Assembly (NCBI GenBank): GCA_963768025.1
Contig: CAVYGM010000012.1
Location: forward strand, 62,001-126,000
Direction of reading: 5' to 3'
Length of the DNA stretch: 64,000 nucleotides
Source of the DNA: CAVYGM01 sp963768025
GTDB taxonomy: Bacteria > Bacteroidota > Bacteroidia > Cytophagales > Spirosomataceae
Positions 8,768 to 17,804 of this stretch are shown here, one piece after another. Positions within the stretch are counted from its first letter, which is position 1. Every line of letters begins with the position of its first letter. The notes below the pieces were generated by a model that worked only from the letters and a program-made list of their open reading frames with translations, ran no database searches and was not told where the DNA came from. The position numbers and the translations under genes were made by a program.

Positions 8768-8847
8768 CTTACCATTAATATACTAATGAGTCAGTGATTT
8801 AGTCGTTTTGGAATTGCCATTGGAAGCGGCTAGGCTTTGCTGTTTTT

Positions 8848-8878
8848 CCGGGTAGCCAGGAGGAGGCTACGCCGGGTG
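8848..8878 (-). terminator. Possible hairpin after the ABC transporter operon
   Basis: CCGGGTAGCC and GGCTACGCCGGG form a GC-rich stem just past the ABC gene's stop codon. There is no T tract after it on the minus strand, so termination is uncertain. Confidence 0.35.
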
Positions 8879-8890
8879 GGCCCTACCCAA

Positions 8891-10675
8891 TCAACCCAGC
8901 ACCGTGGCGGCCAGTCGGCCTATATTGAGCGTACGGGCGTTGGAATCTATGATGTCGCGATAGAGGCCACCATCTTTGTAAAGTGACTCGTGCGTACCTT
9001 CCCCTACTACCTCTCCTTCACTAAGTACATAGATATGGTCAGCATCCATGATCTGACTGATGTTGTGCGAGATGATGACCACGGTTCGGTCTTTCTTGAT
9101 GGCGTCCAGGCTATCTTTGATTTGCTCAGTGGTAATGGCATCCAGGCTGGCCGTGGGTTCGTCCAGAAAAATAACGGGAGGATTCTTGAGGAAAAGGCGG
9201 GCAATGGCAATTCGTTGCTGCTGCCCGCCCGATAGCGACCGGGCTTCTGACTGGTATTGCAGCGGGAGCTGCATGATCTGATCGTGCAGGCTGGCTTTTC
9301 GGGCTGCGTCCACGAGTTGCTCGTGCGTGGCTTCGAGATAGCCATACCGGATATTGTCGGCGATACTTCCCGAGAATATATGGTTCTTTTGCATCACTAG
9401 CCCCACATTTTCGCGCACCCATTCGCTATCGTAGGTGTCCAGAGGCTTGCTGTCGAGCAGCACCTCGCCACGAGTGGGCGAGTAGAACCCCGCCAGCAGA
9501 TTCATCAGGGAGCTTTTGCCCGCTCCCGAAAGCCCCACAAAGGCGGTGGTCTTCCCGTTTCGAATCTGCATCGAAACCGATTTTAACGCCTGAGTACCAT
9601 TTGGATAGACAAAATCTACCTCCTTGACTTCAAAATCTCCTTTGAAGGTTTCGCCACGCAGGGAGTTGGGCACGAGTAGAAACTCATTACTACCGATCAT
9701 CTCGAAGAAGCCTTCGGCGTAGGTCAGGGCTTCGGAATACTCGTCGTAAATGCGGTGCAGATGCCGAACGGGAGCCGATACATTATTAAAAAGCATTAAG
9801 TGCAGCAGAATAGCCCCGACGGTCATTTGCTGGTTGAGCACAAAGTAGATCGTCACCACGAACACCATCACCACCCCCACTTGCTCGGCAATGGTCTTCA
9901 GGCCGTCGAACAGGTAGTTGGTGCGGTGATGCCGTACCTCGGTGGTAGCCAGCGAATGGGCCAGCGCCCGCTGCCGATCCGACTCAAAGGACTCGCGCAC
10001 AAACGATTTTACCACAAAAATAGATTCCAGCAAACTGAACAGAGCATTGGTTTTGTCCTCACGGTAGCGCTGTATATCCTGCCGCACCTGCTTTTGCCGC
10101 CGCGACTGCTGTTGGCTGATGAGTGCATAGAGCGGCATGACCAGCGTAGCACATATACCCACGTAGAGGTTTTTGTTGTACATCAAGGCCAGCGCCAGGG
10201 TGGCATTGGCCAACATGGGCAGAATATCCACAAAGATATTTTTCACGGTTTTGGCCAGGCTTTCAATGCCCTTGTCAATCCGTTTTTCGAGCCGCCCGGT
10301 TTGGTTGGCAGACAGCGCAAAAAACGAGAGGTGATACGACACAATTCGCCCGATGGTATAGTTGTACAGGTCGGCCGAGAGGCTAAACCGCAGGCGGTCG
10401 CTCAGGTACTTCTGGCCCAGCTGCACCAGCAGGCTTAGGATTTCCTTGAAGAAAAGAATAGCCGCCAGCCCGCCGACGATCGTCCAAACTTCCTGCTGAT
10501 CGGGTGCTGAGGTGTCGAGGATCCGCTGCACGGTATTGACGGTGTACTCCATCACCAGTGGGGTTACCTGTGCCAGCAGAGCACCCACCAGGGTTAGGGC
10601 CAGGGTGAGCAGCAACGTGCCCTGGTATTTTTTTACAAAGGGCCAAACCTTCTTGATCAGGGTCAGGGTGCTCAT
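8891..10675 (-). CDS. ABC exporter, fused permease and ATPase (MsbA-like)
   Basis: 594 aa. N-terminal six-helix ABC_membrane domain (about 15-315), then a nucleotide-binding domain with Walker A GLSGAGKSS (381-389), signature LSGGQQQRIAIA, Walker B VIFLDEP and the H-loop His (VIISHN). It should work as a homodimer in the cytoplasmic membrane, exporting a lipid, peptide or drug; the substrate cannot be read from the sequence. Its ATG shares one base with the stop codon of the upstream 457-aa protein (TGATG), so the two are translationally coupled. It is the last gene of the DUF3592 operon, which shares its promoter module with the kinase operon. Confidence 0.93.
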   Translation of the reverse strand: MSTLTLIKKVWPFVKKYQGTLLLTLALTLVGALLAQVTPLVMEYTVNTVQRILDTSAPDQQEVWTIVGGLAAILFFKEILSLLVQLGQKYLSDRLRFSLSADLYNYTIGRIVSYHLSFFALSANQTGRLEKRIDKGIESLAKTVKNIFVDILPMLANATLALALMYNKNLYVGICATLVMPLYALISQQQSRRQKQVRQDIQRYREDKTNALFSLLESIFVVKSFVRESFESDRQRALAHSLATTEVRHHRTNYLFDGLKTIAEQVGVVMVFVVTIYFVLNQQMTVGAILLHLMLFNNVSAPVRHLHRIYDEYSEALTYAEGFFEMIGSNEFLLVPNSLRGETFKGDFEVKEVDFVYPNGTQALKSVSMQIRNGKTTAFVGLSGAGKSSLMNLLAGFYSPTRGEVLLDSKPLDTYDSEWVRENVGLVMQKNHIFSGSIADNIRYGYLEATHEQLVDAARKASLHDQIMQLPLQYQSEARSLSGGQQQRIAIARLFLKNPPVIFLDEPTASLDAITTEQIKDSLDAIKKDRTVVIISHNISQIMDADHIYVLSEGEVVGEGTHESLYKDGGLYRDIIDSNARTLNIGRLAATVLG

Positions 10676-12048
10676 CAGGATTCTTTTTTGGTTAAATTGT
10701 CCCTTTGAAAGTCAGGAGGCAAAGCTTGCATGATCTCCTGCGTCAGAAGTTTTCCGTCGGCCTTGTAGTCATAGAAAAGCTCGGTCATGGAGGCAATAAT
10801 GTGAGGATCTTCTGTCAGGAAAGCCGTTAATTTTGAGGAGCGCCCACTGGAACTCAGCCCACTGCCCAGGATACATACACATTTGCTGCGGTACAGCCCG
10901 GGTTTGTTTTCCTGGGGAGAGCTAATGAACAATTGGATGGGGAGGGTACGGTTTATTTTGGTGACCCGAACGCCCAGATCCTGCATGTCGTGGATTGCCT
11001 TCGAATGCTGATCGAACAGCAACCGTACCAGCATCGCCTGCGGGTCTTCATCGTCGGACGGGGATAGCTGCGGCACCAGGAATCGGTTATGGTGGGGCAT
11101 CGACTCCTGATGCGCCAGGAGGGCATTGCTGCCGCTACGGTAGGTTTCTACCATCACATGCTCGTTAAAAACCTTCCCCAGGTATTTCAGAAATGCATGG
11201 TTCGCTCCCTGATGTACGTCATTGAGCGTTACGAACTCCACTTGGGCCTCCCCACCGATTTTTTGCAGATATAGCGCTGTTTCGATCAATTGGTTTTCTA
11301 CGTCAGCACAGTCGCGAAGCAGCGCCTCGGCCTTGCGGGCATAGTCAAACTGCGTGGCGTTGCGCAGCTCATGAGGTTTTAGGTTGGCGTGTTTGGCGAC
11401 GAAGTCCATGCGGTAGGGCGAAATCCCCTCAATCCGGGCCGTATTCGAAAGAACCAACAGGTTATTTCCCTGCGACTTAGCCGACTCGATCACCTGCGCG
11501 ATTCCGTTAAGCGTTTCGCGGGTACCTTCCATAAGCTGTACTTTCTCGTTGACCTTTCCGCTTACATCGATCATCAGGGTATTGAGCGACTGCGTTGCCT
11601 GCACCAGCAGACCCGTTTGCGTTTTGATTCGCTCCATTTCCTGTTGATTCAGGCGGTCTTTGAGGCGGTTGAGTTTTTCGGTGGTTACGGTCAGGTACAG
11701 ACCAATGAATATCCCCACGAAGCCCCCCACCAAACCGGCGATATCCAGTTCCCGAACATATTTGTCAAAGGCCGGAGACACATACGGATTCTTATCGTTC
11801 CACACTCCATTGACCATAGAGTAGTCGTTGAGGTAGTGCACGCTATCATAAAACAGGTAGTACCACTTAAAGCCGAGCGATATGCTGAGAGCCGAAAATG
11901 GAATCAGGAAAAAGAAAGTAAACAGAAAGGGGTGCTTGCGCGTGATGTCGAGCAGGACAGCGAAAAAGCCCTCGTCGTTCTGGGATGATGATTTTTCGGA
12001 GGTGGACGAAAGATCAGAATCAGCCGGTAAATGCAGGGTAGCGTTCAT
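10675..12048 (-). CDS. Unrecognised two-TM protein with coiled coil and large C-terminal domain
   Basis: 457 aa; I do not recognise a named family. After a Ser/Asp-rich cytoplasmic-looking tail there are two hydrophobic helices (about 41-62 and 113-133) separated by about 50 residues. A predicted coiled coil follows (about 134-205, KLNRLKDRLNQQEMERIKT), then a 250-residue soluble domain that includes FVTLNDVHQGANHAFLKYLG and a late hydrophobic stretch CVCILGSGLSS. The coiled coil and partner-gene coupling suggest an accessory or regulatory subunit of the ABC exporter, with which it is translationally coupled. It lies 34 bp downstream of the DUF3592 gene. No catalytic motif is evident. Confidence 0.85.
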   Translation of the reverse strand: MNATLHLPADSDLSSTSEKSSSQNDEGFFAVLLDITRKHPFLFTFFFLIPFSALSISLGFKWYYLFYDSVHYLNDYSMVNGVWNDKNPYVSPAFDKYVRELDIAGLVGGFVGIFIGLYLTVTTEKLNRLKDRLNQQEMERIKTQTGLLVQATQSLNTLMIDVSGKVNEKVQLMEGTRETLNGIAQVIESAKSQGNNLLVLSNTARIEGISPYRMDFVAKHANLKPHELRNATQFDYARKAEALLRDCADVENQLIETALYLQKIGGEAQVEFVTLNDVHQGANHAFLKYLGKVFNEHVMVETYRSGSNALLAHQESMPHHNRFLVPQLSPSDDEDPQAMLVRLLFDQHSKAIHDMQDLGVRVTKINRTLPIQLFISSPQENKPGLYRSKCVCILGSGLSSSGRSSKLTAFLTEDPHIIASMTELFYDYKADGKLLTQEIMQALPPDFQRDNLTKKES

Positions 12049-12082
12049 AGTTTGGTAGATTTTATAGATGAACAGAATGATA

Positions 12083-12505
12083 TCAGAAGAAGAGTAGGGT
12101 TGAAATAAGGATCAACACCCCTCCCAGAAACAGGATCAGGTAGGATATGAGTAAGGAACTGTTTTCTGCCGCTTCGGAGAGGATACGGCCCGGCGTCCGG
12201 TGATTGTAGCGTACGGGATGAGGGTCACCTACTTTCAGGGTACCCTTTTCAAAGAGTTGATGGGCTTTCCTGACCAGGATTTCGCCCGTTGTGTGGTATT
12301 TGAAGGTAGGACGATCCATTTTGTAGGTAGCACTTTCCGTTTCTACCTCTACTTCTTCCAGCTTTACCACTCGGGCGTTCGTCTCTTTGGATTCTGCCAG
12401 CCACCTTACATGGTCCGTGTACCGTTGCCAGCCCCAAACAATAAGAATGGCCCCCGAAACCAGCGCGATGAGCGCATTCCCGTACTCTGTTACAAAGTTT
12501 TCCAT
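12083..12505 (-). CDS. DUF3592 membrane protein
   Basis: 140 aa from the ATG at 12505. A longer frame begins at 12535, but that lies within the inferred -7 box, so it is unlikely to be translated. Two transmembrane helices (about 11-28 and 118-140) flank a beta-rich segment with the DUF3592 pattern: RVVKLEEVEVE, TFKYHTTGEI and VGDPHPVRYNHRTPGRIL. The biochemical role of the family is unknown. First gene of the operon with the unrecognised two-TM protein and the ABC exporter; its leader should be only about 20 nt. Confidence 0.8.
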   Translation of the reverse strand: MENFVTEYGNALIALVSGAILIVWGWQRYTDHVRWLAESKETNARVVKLEEVEVETESATYKMDRPTFKYHTTGEILVRKAHQLFEKGTLKVGDPHPVRYNHRTPGRILSEAAENSSLLISYLILFLGGVLILISTLLFF

Positions 12506-12532
12506 GATTTGCTTTTTGGTTTTTTGTTGGGA

Positions 12533-12627
12533 CAAAGTTCGTCCGTAACCATAGGCGGCTCAATCGGGAATAACCTACATTCGGAGTCGGGAAAACCTGT
12601 ATTTTGGACATACAGGTTTTCATATAG
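12533..12627 (-). promoter_or_regulatory. Promoter module B for the DUF3592/ABC operon
   Basis: Second copy of module A. The -7-like GAACTTTG is at 12533-12540. The dyad arms are AAAACCTGTA (12592-12601) and TACAGGTTTT (12611-12620) with a 9-bp spacer, centre again 69.5 bp from the -7 box. The one arm position that differs from module A (G for A) is compensated by C for T in the other arm, so the symmetry is conserved and not just the sequence. Flanking ACCTACATT and the GCCGC block also match. Confidence 0.7.
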
Positions 12628-12853
12628 ACAGGAAGAAAAGGAAGTACATCAGCGCAGAAAGGAGGGCGTTTGCCTGGGCTGAATTGGTTACCAGCACCTT
12701 ACTCCAACAAGCGTAATCTTTGCAGATCGGAAAGGAAATTAAGCCCAGTAAGCTCTTGTATAAGCCTATTCCAATAAGAGTAAACCCATGAAAGAACACG
12801 GAGACATCCTCTTTAACGGGTGGCTCTGACCAGAAGAGAAAAGTGAAAGTAGA
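12628..12853. other. Intergenic region without a confident gene
   Basis: No conserved gene seen between module B and coaX. A 13-codon frame (12788-12829, +) starts ATGAAAGAACACGG but has no recognisable promoter at proper spacing and is not called. Confidence 0.4.
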
Positions 12854-13624
12854 TTATACCCGATCGACGCGCTCGCCGATCAGGCGCAACCCATCGAGGG
12901 TCAGGTTGCGGTCAATTTCCTCGAATTCGCTTCGAAGGGTGTCCAGAATGGACGACAGCCCGCCCGTAGCTACCGCCAGGCAGTCTTCATGCAGCTCGGT
13001 CCGGATGCGCCGGATCATGGACTTTACCAACCCTTCGTAGCCCAGCAGGATGCCCGCCTGAATGGCGTGTACCGTATTTTTTCCGATCGCCGACGTGGGT
13101 AGGACCAAGGGTACCTCGGGGAGTTGGGCGGTATTGGCAAACAAAGCCTTCACGGCGGTTTTGAGGCCGGGCAGGATAGCCACGCCCAGAATCTGCCCCT
13201 GCGCCGAAACCGTAGTAAACGTCAGCGCCGTCCCGAAGTCTACCACCACGCAGTTCTGCCGGTAGCGGGCATGTACCGCCACTGCATTGGCGATCAGGTC
13301 GGCCCCGATCTCGTGCGGATGATCAATGGCTATTTCCAAATCGGGGTAAATAGTGGGCCCTACTATAATCGGCTCTTTCCCAAAAAGCCCTTTCAGCATT
13401 GTTCGGATGGTAGGCGTAAGATCCGGAACTACACTGCTCATTACCAACGTGCTTACCTCCGATAGAGGTAGACTGGCTTCCAAAAAATGCAGCCGCAGCC
13501 GCGATTCGTACTGAGCTACCGACTCCTGCACCAGTGAGCGGACGCGCCATTGATGAAGCAAGATAGTGTGGTCAAAAAGTCCAAAAACGGTATCCGTATT
13601 TCCGATATCAACGGCTAAAAGCAT
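12854..13624 (-). CDS. coaX: Type III pantothenate kinase
   Basis: 256 aa, normal family length. N-terminal ASKHA phosphate loop MLLAVDIGNTDTVFGLF, the HPHEIGADLIANA pantothenate-site segment (about 99-111), the catalytic DFGTALTFT (about 125-133) and a C-terminal GG motif (VATGGLSS). It phosphorylates pantothenate in the first step of coenzyme A synthesis, in the cytoplasm. The gene stands alone, divergent from the beta-galactosidase, with a 180-bp gap between them. Confidence 0.95.
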   Translation of the reverse strand: MLLAVDIGNTDTVFGLFDHTILLHQWRVRSLVQESVAQYESRLRLHFLEASLPLSEVSTLVMSSVVPDLTPTIRTMLKGLFGKEPIIVGPTIYPDLEIAIDHPHEIGADLIANAVAVHARYRQNCVVVDFGTALTFTTVSAQGQILGVAILPGLKTAVKALFANTAQLPEVPLVLPTSAIGKNTVHAIQAGILLGYEGLVKSMIRRIRTELHEDCLAVATGGLSSILDTLRSEFEEIDRNLTLDGLRLIGERVDRV

Positions 13625-13804
13625 CGCGCTGGGGTTTGGGTAAGTGGCAACAAATTAAAGGTTTTGTAGAAATATATTGATCGCCGGGGGCGTTTTTGGC
13701 TTATCTAGTCCTACATTTTTGCCTTTTTCTAAAAGAAAGAGTACTTTCCACATTCAAAACTAGGTACAATAACAAATTTACGTCCTCTTGTCTTTACTTT
13801 AATT

Positions 13805-16800
13805 ATGCATTCTATAGTAAAAGGTTTTTTCTGTGCTGCTGGTGTTCTCTGTGTTATAAACCCTTTATTACAAGCGCAATCAACCCTTCCGGACTGGGAA
13901 AATCCGGAAGTAATCAGCAAGAATACCGAACGCCCCCATGCTTCTTTCACTCCGTATGCCAGTGAAAAGGAAGCTTTAAGCTCTGCTTCTACGTCGCCCT
14001 ATATAAAATCACTAAACGGAACCTGGAAATTCAAATGGGTGTCACATCCCTCCAAAGTCCCCGATTCGTTTTTTATGCCTGCTACCTCCACCGACTCCTG
14101 GGATAATATCCCCGTGCCGTCCAATTGGCAGGTGGTAGCAGCCAGGGAGGGCCGTGCCTACGACAAGCCCATTTTTTCTAATATCAAACACCCATTCGAA
14201 GCTACCCCACCCCGGATCACGGCCGATACCAACGCGGTGGGCCTCTATCGAACTACCTTTACCTTACCCGCCCAATGGGGCGACAAGCCGCTGTTTCTAC
14301 ACTTTGGCGGCGTGCAGTCGGCTTGCTACGTATGGCTCAACGGCCAGCCTCTGGGCTACCACGAGGACGGAATGGCACCCTTTGAGTTTGATATATCGGC
14401 CATGGGTCAAAGTGGAGTGAATGATCTGGCAGTGCAGGTAATCAACTGGTCGGATGGTAGCTACCTCGAAGATCAGGATTTCTGGCGCCTTTCCGGTATT
14501 TTTCGCGATGTGTATTTGCTCTCAACGCCGACGGTGCATATAAGCGACTTCACCCTGCAAACCGACCTGGACGAAAGCTACCGCGATGCCAACCTGAAAG
14601 TTGCTATCTCTGCCCGTAATTTTACGAAGCAGGCCCAGTATGGGTATCAACTCATCACTACCCTATACGATGCTGACGGACAGGTGGCCATTTCGCCCAA
14701 TTCCCGAACCATCGGTATGCTCGACCCTTCCGGGGAAATGCCGATTCGATTTGAAATTCCGGTTACCGCTCCGCAAAAATGGAGTGCCGAAAGTCCCTAT
14801 CTCTACACTCTAACGATGCAAATCAAAAGCCCGGATGGAACAATTGTGGAAGCTGTGGCCCAGAAAGTAGGCTTTCGGGAAATAAAAATCAATAAAGGGC
14901 AGTTGCTGGTAAATGGTAAGGCGATCGTGATCAAAGGCGTCAACCGCCACGAGTTCGATCCCGAAACGGGTCGAGTGATTAGCCGCGAGTCTATGATTCG
15001 TGACATCACGCTCATGAAACAGCATAATATCAACGCCGTCCGCACGTCGCACTATCCCAATGTATCGGAGTGGTACGATCTGTGCGACCAATACGGACTG
15101 TATGTAGTGGATGAAGCCAATATCGAAAGCCACGAACTTTGGTACAAAAAAGTGATCCTGGCCGACCGGCCCGAATGGAAAGCCGCCTTCCTGGCTAGGG
15201 GCCGCGCTATGGTGGAGCGGGACAAAAACCACCCTTCCGTCATTATCTGGTCGTTGGGCAATGAGGCCAGCAACGGAGCGAATTTTGAATCCATGGCTAA
15301 TTTTATTCGGCTATCGGACCCTACCCGTCCTATTCACTACGAAGGACGGGCAAATTATACCCCCACTTCACTCAGTAGTTTTGACATCATCTCGGTGATG
15401 TACCCCTCCGTCCAGGATCTGATCGAGCTGGTGAAAAAAGACAGCGACCGTCCGCTCATCATTTGCGAATACGCGCACGCCATGGGCAACAGCGTGGGCA
15501 ATCTGCAGCAGTATTGGGATGTGATCGAAAAGTACCCTACCATGCAGGGGGGGTTTATATGGGACTGGGTAGATCAGGGGCTGAGCACCAAAACCGCCGA
15601 TGGACGCCCCTATTGGAACCACATCAACTACCTGGACGGGGCCAACGCGGGCGACGGACTCGTAAACCCCGACCGGACACCTCAACCGGAGATTAACGAA
15701 GTAAAAAAGGTGTATCAATACGTAAAATTTGGGGTACCCGATACGCTTCGTTCCGGACAGAACAAAATCAAACTCCGCAACGCATACGATTTTGTTTCCC
15801 TCAGCCCATTCAAATTGGTGTGGGCCTTGCAGGAAAACGGCAAAACCATTCAGGAAGGTACCCTCAGCTCGCTCACTATTCCAGCCGGTCAGGAGGAGGA
15901 AGTAACGATTCCGTACCAGCTACCGGGTACTCCCACCCCAGGGGCGGAGTATTTTCTTAGCCTGAGTTTGCAATTGAAAGATAAAATGCTTTGGGCACCG
16001 TCGGGCCACGAAGTAGCCTGGCAGCAGGTACCCGTTTGGGTACCTACTCCCGAACCGGCGGCGCTGAGCTATTCCAAAAATTCTCCCCTGCGCCTGACGC
16101 TGGTACGGGGCAAGGGGATCACGCTTATTGGACAGAATTTCTCGGTGAGCTTCGATAAAAAGACCGCCCGGATGACCTCATTTTTGTATAAAAACAAAGA
16201 GATGCTCGAAAGCGGCCTGTACGCCAATTTCTTTCGGGTACCTACTGACAACGACGAGGGGGGAGGGAAAGAGAGCTTTGCAACGCACTGGCGCGAGGCC
16301 GGTCTGGATTCCCTCCGACTCATGGGGTCCGATCTGCGGGTCGAAAAAACAAACCCTCACGTGTACAAAGTAAGTTTGATAAAAAGCTTACAGGGAAAAT
16401 CGGGAAGCATGTTGGTAAGCTCCATCTACACGGTATACGCAACGGGCGACATTCACCTTCAGAATACATTTACTCCCAGTGGCAAGTGGCCTGCCCTGGC
16501 AAAAATTGGTTTCCAGTTCAAAATGCCCCCTACCTTTAGTACTATTGAATGGTACGGACGTGGACCTTACGAAACCTATCCCGACCGAAAGAGCAGCGCG
16601 CGGGTGGGACTGTATGCAGGCACGGTGGACGAGCAGCATTTTCCCTATATCATGGCTCAGGAAAATGGCAACAAAACCGACGTGCGCTGGATCACGATCA
16701 CCAATTCCGATGGCCTCGGATTACTGGCAATCAGCGATTCGGTATTCAGCGTTACTGTGCACAATTATACCGACGAGGCCCTTTTAGCCGCCAAAAAGCC

Positions 16801-17128
16801 GGGTACCCCTTTGGTAAAGGACTCGGTTACGGTGGTAAATCTGGATATGAAACAAATGGGCCTCGGCGGAGATAACAGCTGGTCGCCGCGTGTGCACGAT
16901 GAGTATCAGATTCCGGCCCAGGTGTACAGTTATTCGTTCAGGCTAAAACCCATTGATTCCTCCGATGATGTTCCGGGACTTGTTCGTACCCAATTGCCAC
17001 TAATCGCGGGGAGCATGAGTCCGGGTGTGGGTGGAGAATCGGTGCAGGAGGAAGCCTCTGCTACTACACCAGCACCTGCCGTAAAGAAAGCACCGGTAGC
17101 GAAAAAGGGCTACACAAAACGCCGGTGA
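13805..17128 (+). CDS. Secreted beta-galactosidase, glycoside hydrolase family 2
   Basis: 1107 aa. Signal peptide (1-25, ending LLQAQ), GH2 sugar-binding domain (about 60-235), immunoglobulin-like domain, then the TIM barrel with acid/base Glu487 (SLGNEASNG) and nucleophile Glu555 (ICEYAHAMGNS). Bgal small-chain domains occupy about 750-1060. It ends in an unusual Ala/Pro/Lys-rich basic tail of about 40 residues. LacZ-type enzymes hydrolyse terminal beta-galactosides; export suggests periplasmic or surface glycan use. It is not in a visible PUL (no SusC/D neighbours). Transcription probably ends at the hairpin at 17181-17212. Confidence 0.95.
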   Translation: MHSIVKGFFCAAGVLCVINPLLQAQSTLPDWENPEVISKNTERPHASFTPYASEKEALSSASTSPYIKSLNGTWKFKWVSHPSKVPDSFFMPATSTDSWDNIPVPSNWQVVAAREGRAYDKPIFSNIKHPFEATPPRITADTNAVGLYRTTFTLPAQWGDKPLFLHFGGVQSACYVWLNGQPLGYHEDGMAPFEFDISAMGQSGVNDLAVQVINWSDGSYLEDQDFWRLSGIFRDVYLLSTPTVHISDFTLQTDLDESYRDANLKVAISARNFTKQAQYGYQLITTLYDADGQVAISPNSRTIGMLDPSGEMPIRFEIPVTAPQKWSAESPYLYTLTMQIKSPDGTIVEAVAQKVGFREIKINKGQLLVNGKAIVIKGVNRHEFDPETGRVISRESMIRDITLMKQHNINAVRTSHYPNVSEWYDLCDQYGLYVVDEANIESHELWYKKVILADRPEWKAAFLARGRAMVERDKNHPSVIIWSLGNEASNGANFESMANFIRLSDPTRPIHYEGRANYTPTSLSSFDIISVMYPSVQDLIELVKKDSDRPLIICEYAHAMGNSVGNLQQYWDVIEKYPTMQGGFIWDWVDQGLSTKTADGRPYWNHINYLDGANAGDGLVNPDRTPQPEINEVKKVYQYVKFGVPDTLRSGQNKIKLRNAYDFVSLSPFKLVWALQENGKTIQEGTLSSLTIPAGQEEEVTIPYQLPGTPTPGAEYFLSLSLQLKDKMLWAPSGHEVAWQQVPVWVPTPEPAALSYSKNSPLRLTLVRGKGITLIGQNFSVSFDKKTARMTSFLYKNKEMLESGLYANFFRVPTDNDEGGGKESFATHWREAGLDSLRLMGSDLRVEKTNPHVYKVSLIKSLQGKSGSMLVSSIYTVYATGDIHLQNTFTPSGKWPALAKIGFQFKMPPTFSTIEWYGRGPYETYPDRKSSARVGLYAGTVDEQHFPYIMAQENGNKTDVRWITITNSDGLGLLAISDSVFSVTVHNYTDEALLAAKKPGTPLVKDSVTVVNLDMKQMGLGGDNSWSPRVHDEYQIPAQVYSYSFRLKPIDSSDDVPGLVRTQLPLIAGSMSPGVGGESVQEEASATTPAPAVKKAPVAKKGYTKRR

Positions 17129-17172
17129 GCTAGCAACGAAGCCGGCATAGTTGCCGATTTTGCGAGTAGTTC

Positions 17173-17216
17173 AAAAAAAAGCCGGGCTGACCTGTACTTA
17201 GGTCAGCCCGGCTTAT
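17173..17216. terminator. Bidirectional terminator
   Basis: Perfect 13-bp stem (GCCGGGCTGACCT at 17181-17193, complement at 17200-17212) with an 8-A run on the left. It gives a strong T-tailed terminator for the minus-strand gene ending at 17245 and a weaker one for the galactosidase. Confidence 0.85.
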
Positions 17217-17244
17217 TGCTTGTTTCCACTCGGCAACCGTTGGA

Positions 17245-17604
17245 TCAAAAGCCCATATTGATTTTGTAATGATTTGGGTTTGTTAATGGGTTCAGATTGG
17301 TAGCTGAGGTGGTGGAACGCCTGAAAAACACCCAAACCGGCCGCCGTGCATACTTGGGGGTCTCATGCGGAGCGGCATGAGTTGGGACGTTGGTAGAACG
17401 TCTTACGATGCCAACCCTTGATGAAAACTTTCGGGGTTTGGCTTCCTGCATCTCTTTGGCTTTTGCAGCTTTGTTGGGATGCTTGTAGTTATTAATCGAA
17501 ATCCCGGGATCTACCTTTATTTTGGATTCTCCCTGCGCTATGGCTTCAAATATACCCATGACAGCCATGCAAATACTGATTGTGAAAAAGCGGATAAGGT
17601 CCAT
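17245..17604 (-). CDS. Small secreted basic protein, unknown function
   Basis: 119 aa from the ATG at 17604, which gives a signal peptide (MDLIRFFTISICMAVMGIFE then AIAQ). A longer frame to 17658 puts 18 residues ahead of it. The mature part is strongly basic, low in structure-forming residues, and contains RRPVWVFFRRST. I do not recognise a family. AT-rich upstream sequence with TTTG and TATATTTT elements about 17-21 bp apart on the minus strand could be its promoter. It ends before the shared terminator at 17181-17212. Confidence 0.6.
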   Translation of the reverse strand: MDLIRFFTISICMAVMGIFEAIAQGESKIKVDPGISINNYKHPNKAAKAKEMQEAKPRKFSSRVGIVRRSTNVPTHAAPHETPKYARRPVWVFFRRSTTSATNLNPLTNPNHYKINMGF

Positions 17605-17804
17605 AAATTGTACTATTTTTTTAAAAAATAAAAATATAACGTGTAAATTGGAATACAAACAAAAGTAAAAAACAGTTCATTATTATAAAAATTATTACTA
17701 AAAAGAATTTATCAATTCGAGTTCGGTGAGGACATCGGCTCTGAAGCCCCTGAGGGACTACATTGATTTAGAAGCAATCCTTCCTATCGTGTGAATATTC
17801 TTCG

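Noticed and set aside
12788..12829. 13-codon frame ATGAAAGAACACGG... in the coaX/DUF3592 gap
   Set aside because: No promoter at proper spacing, no ribosome signal and no known homologue; too short to support.
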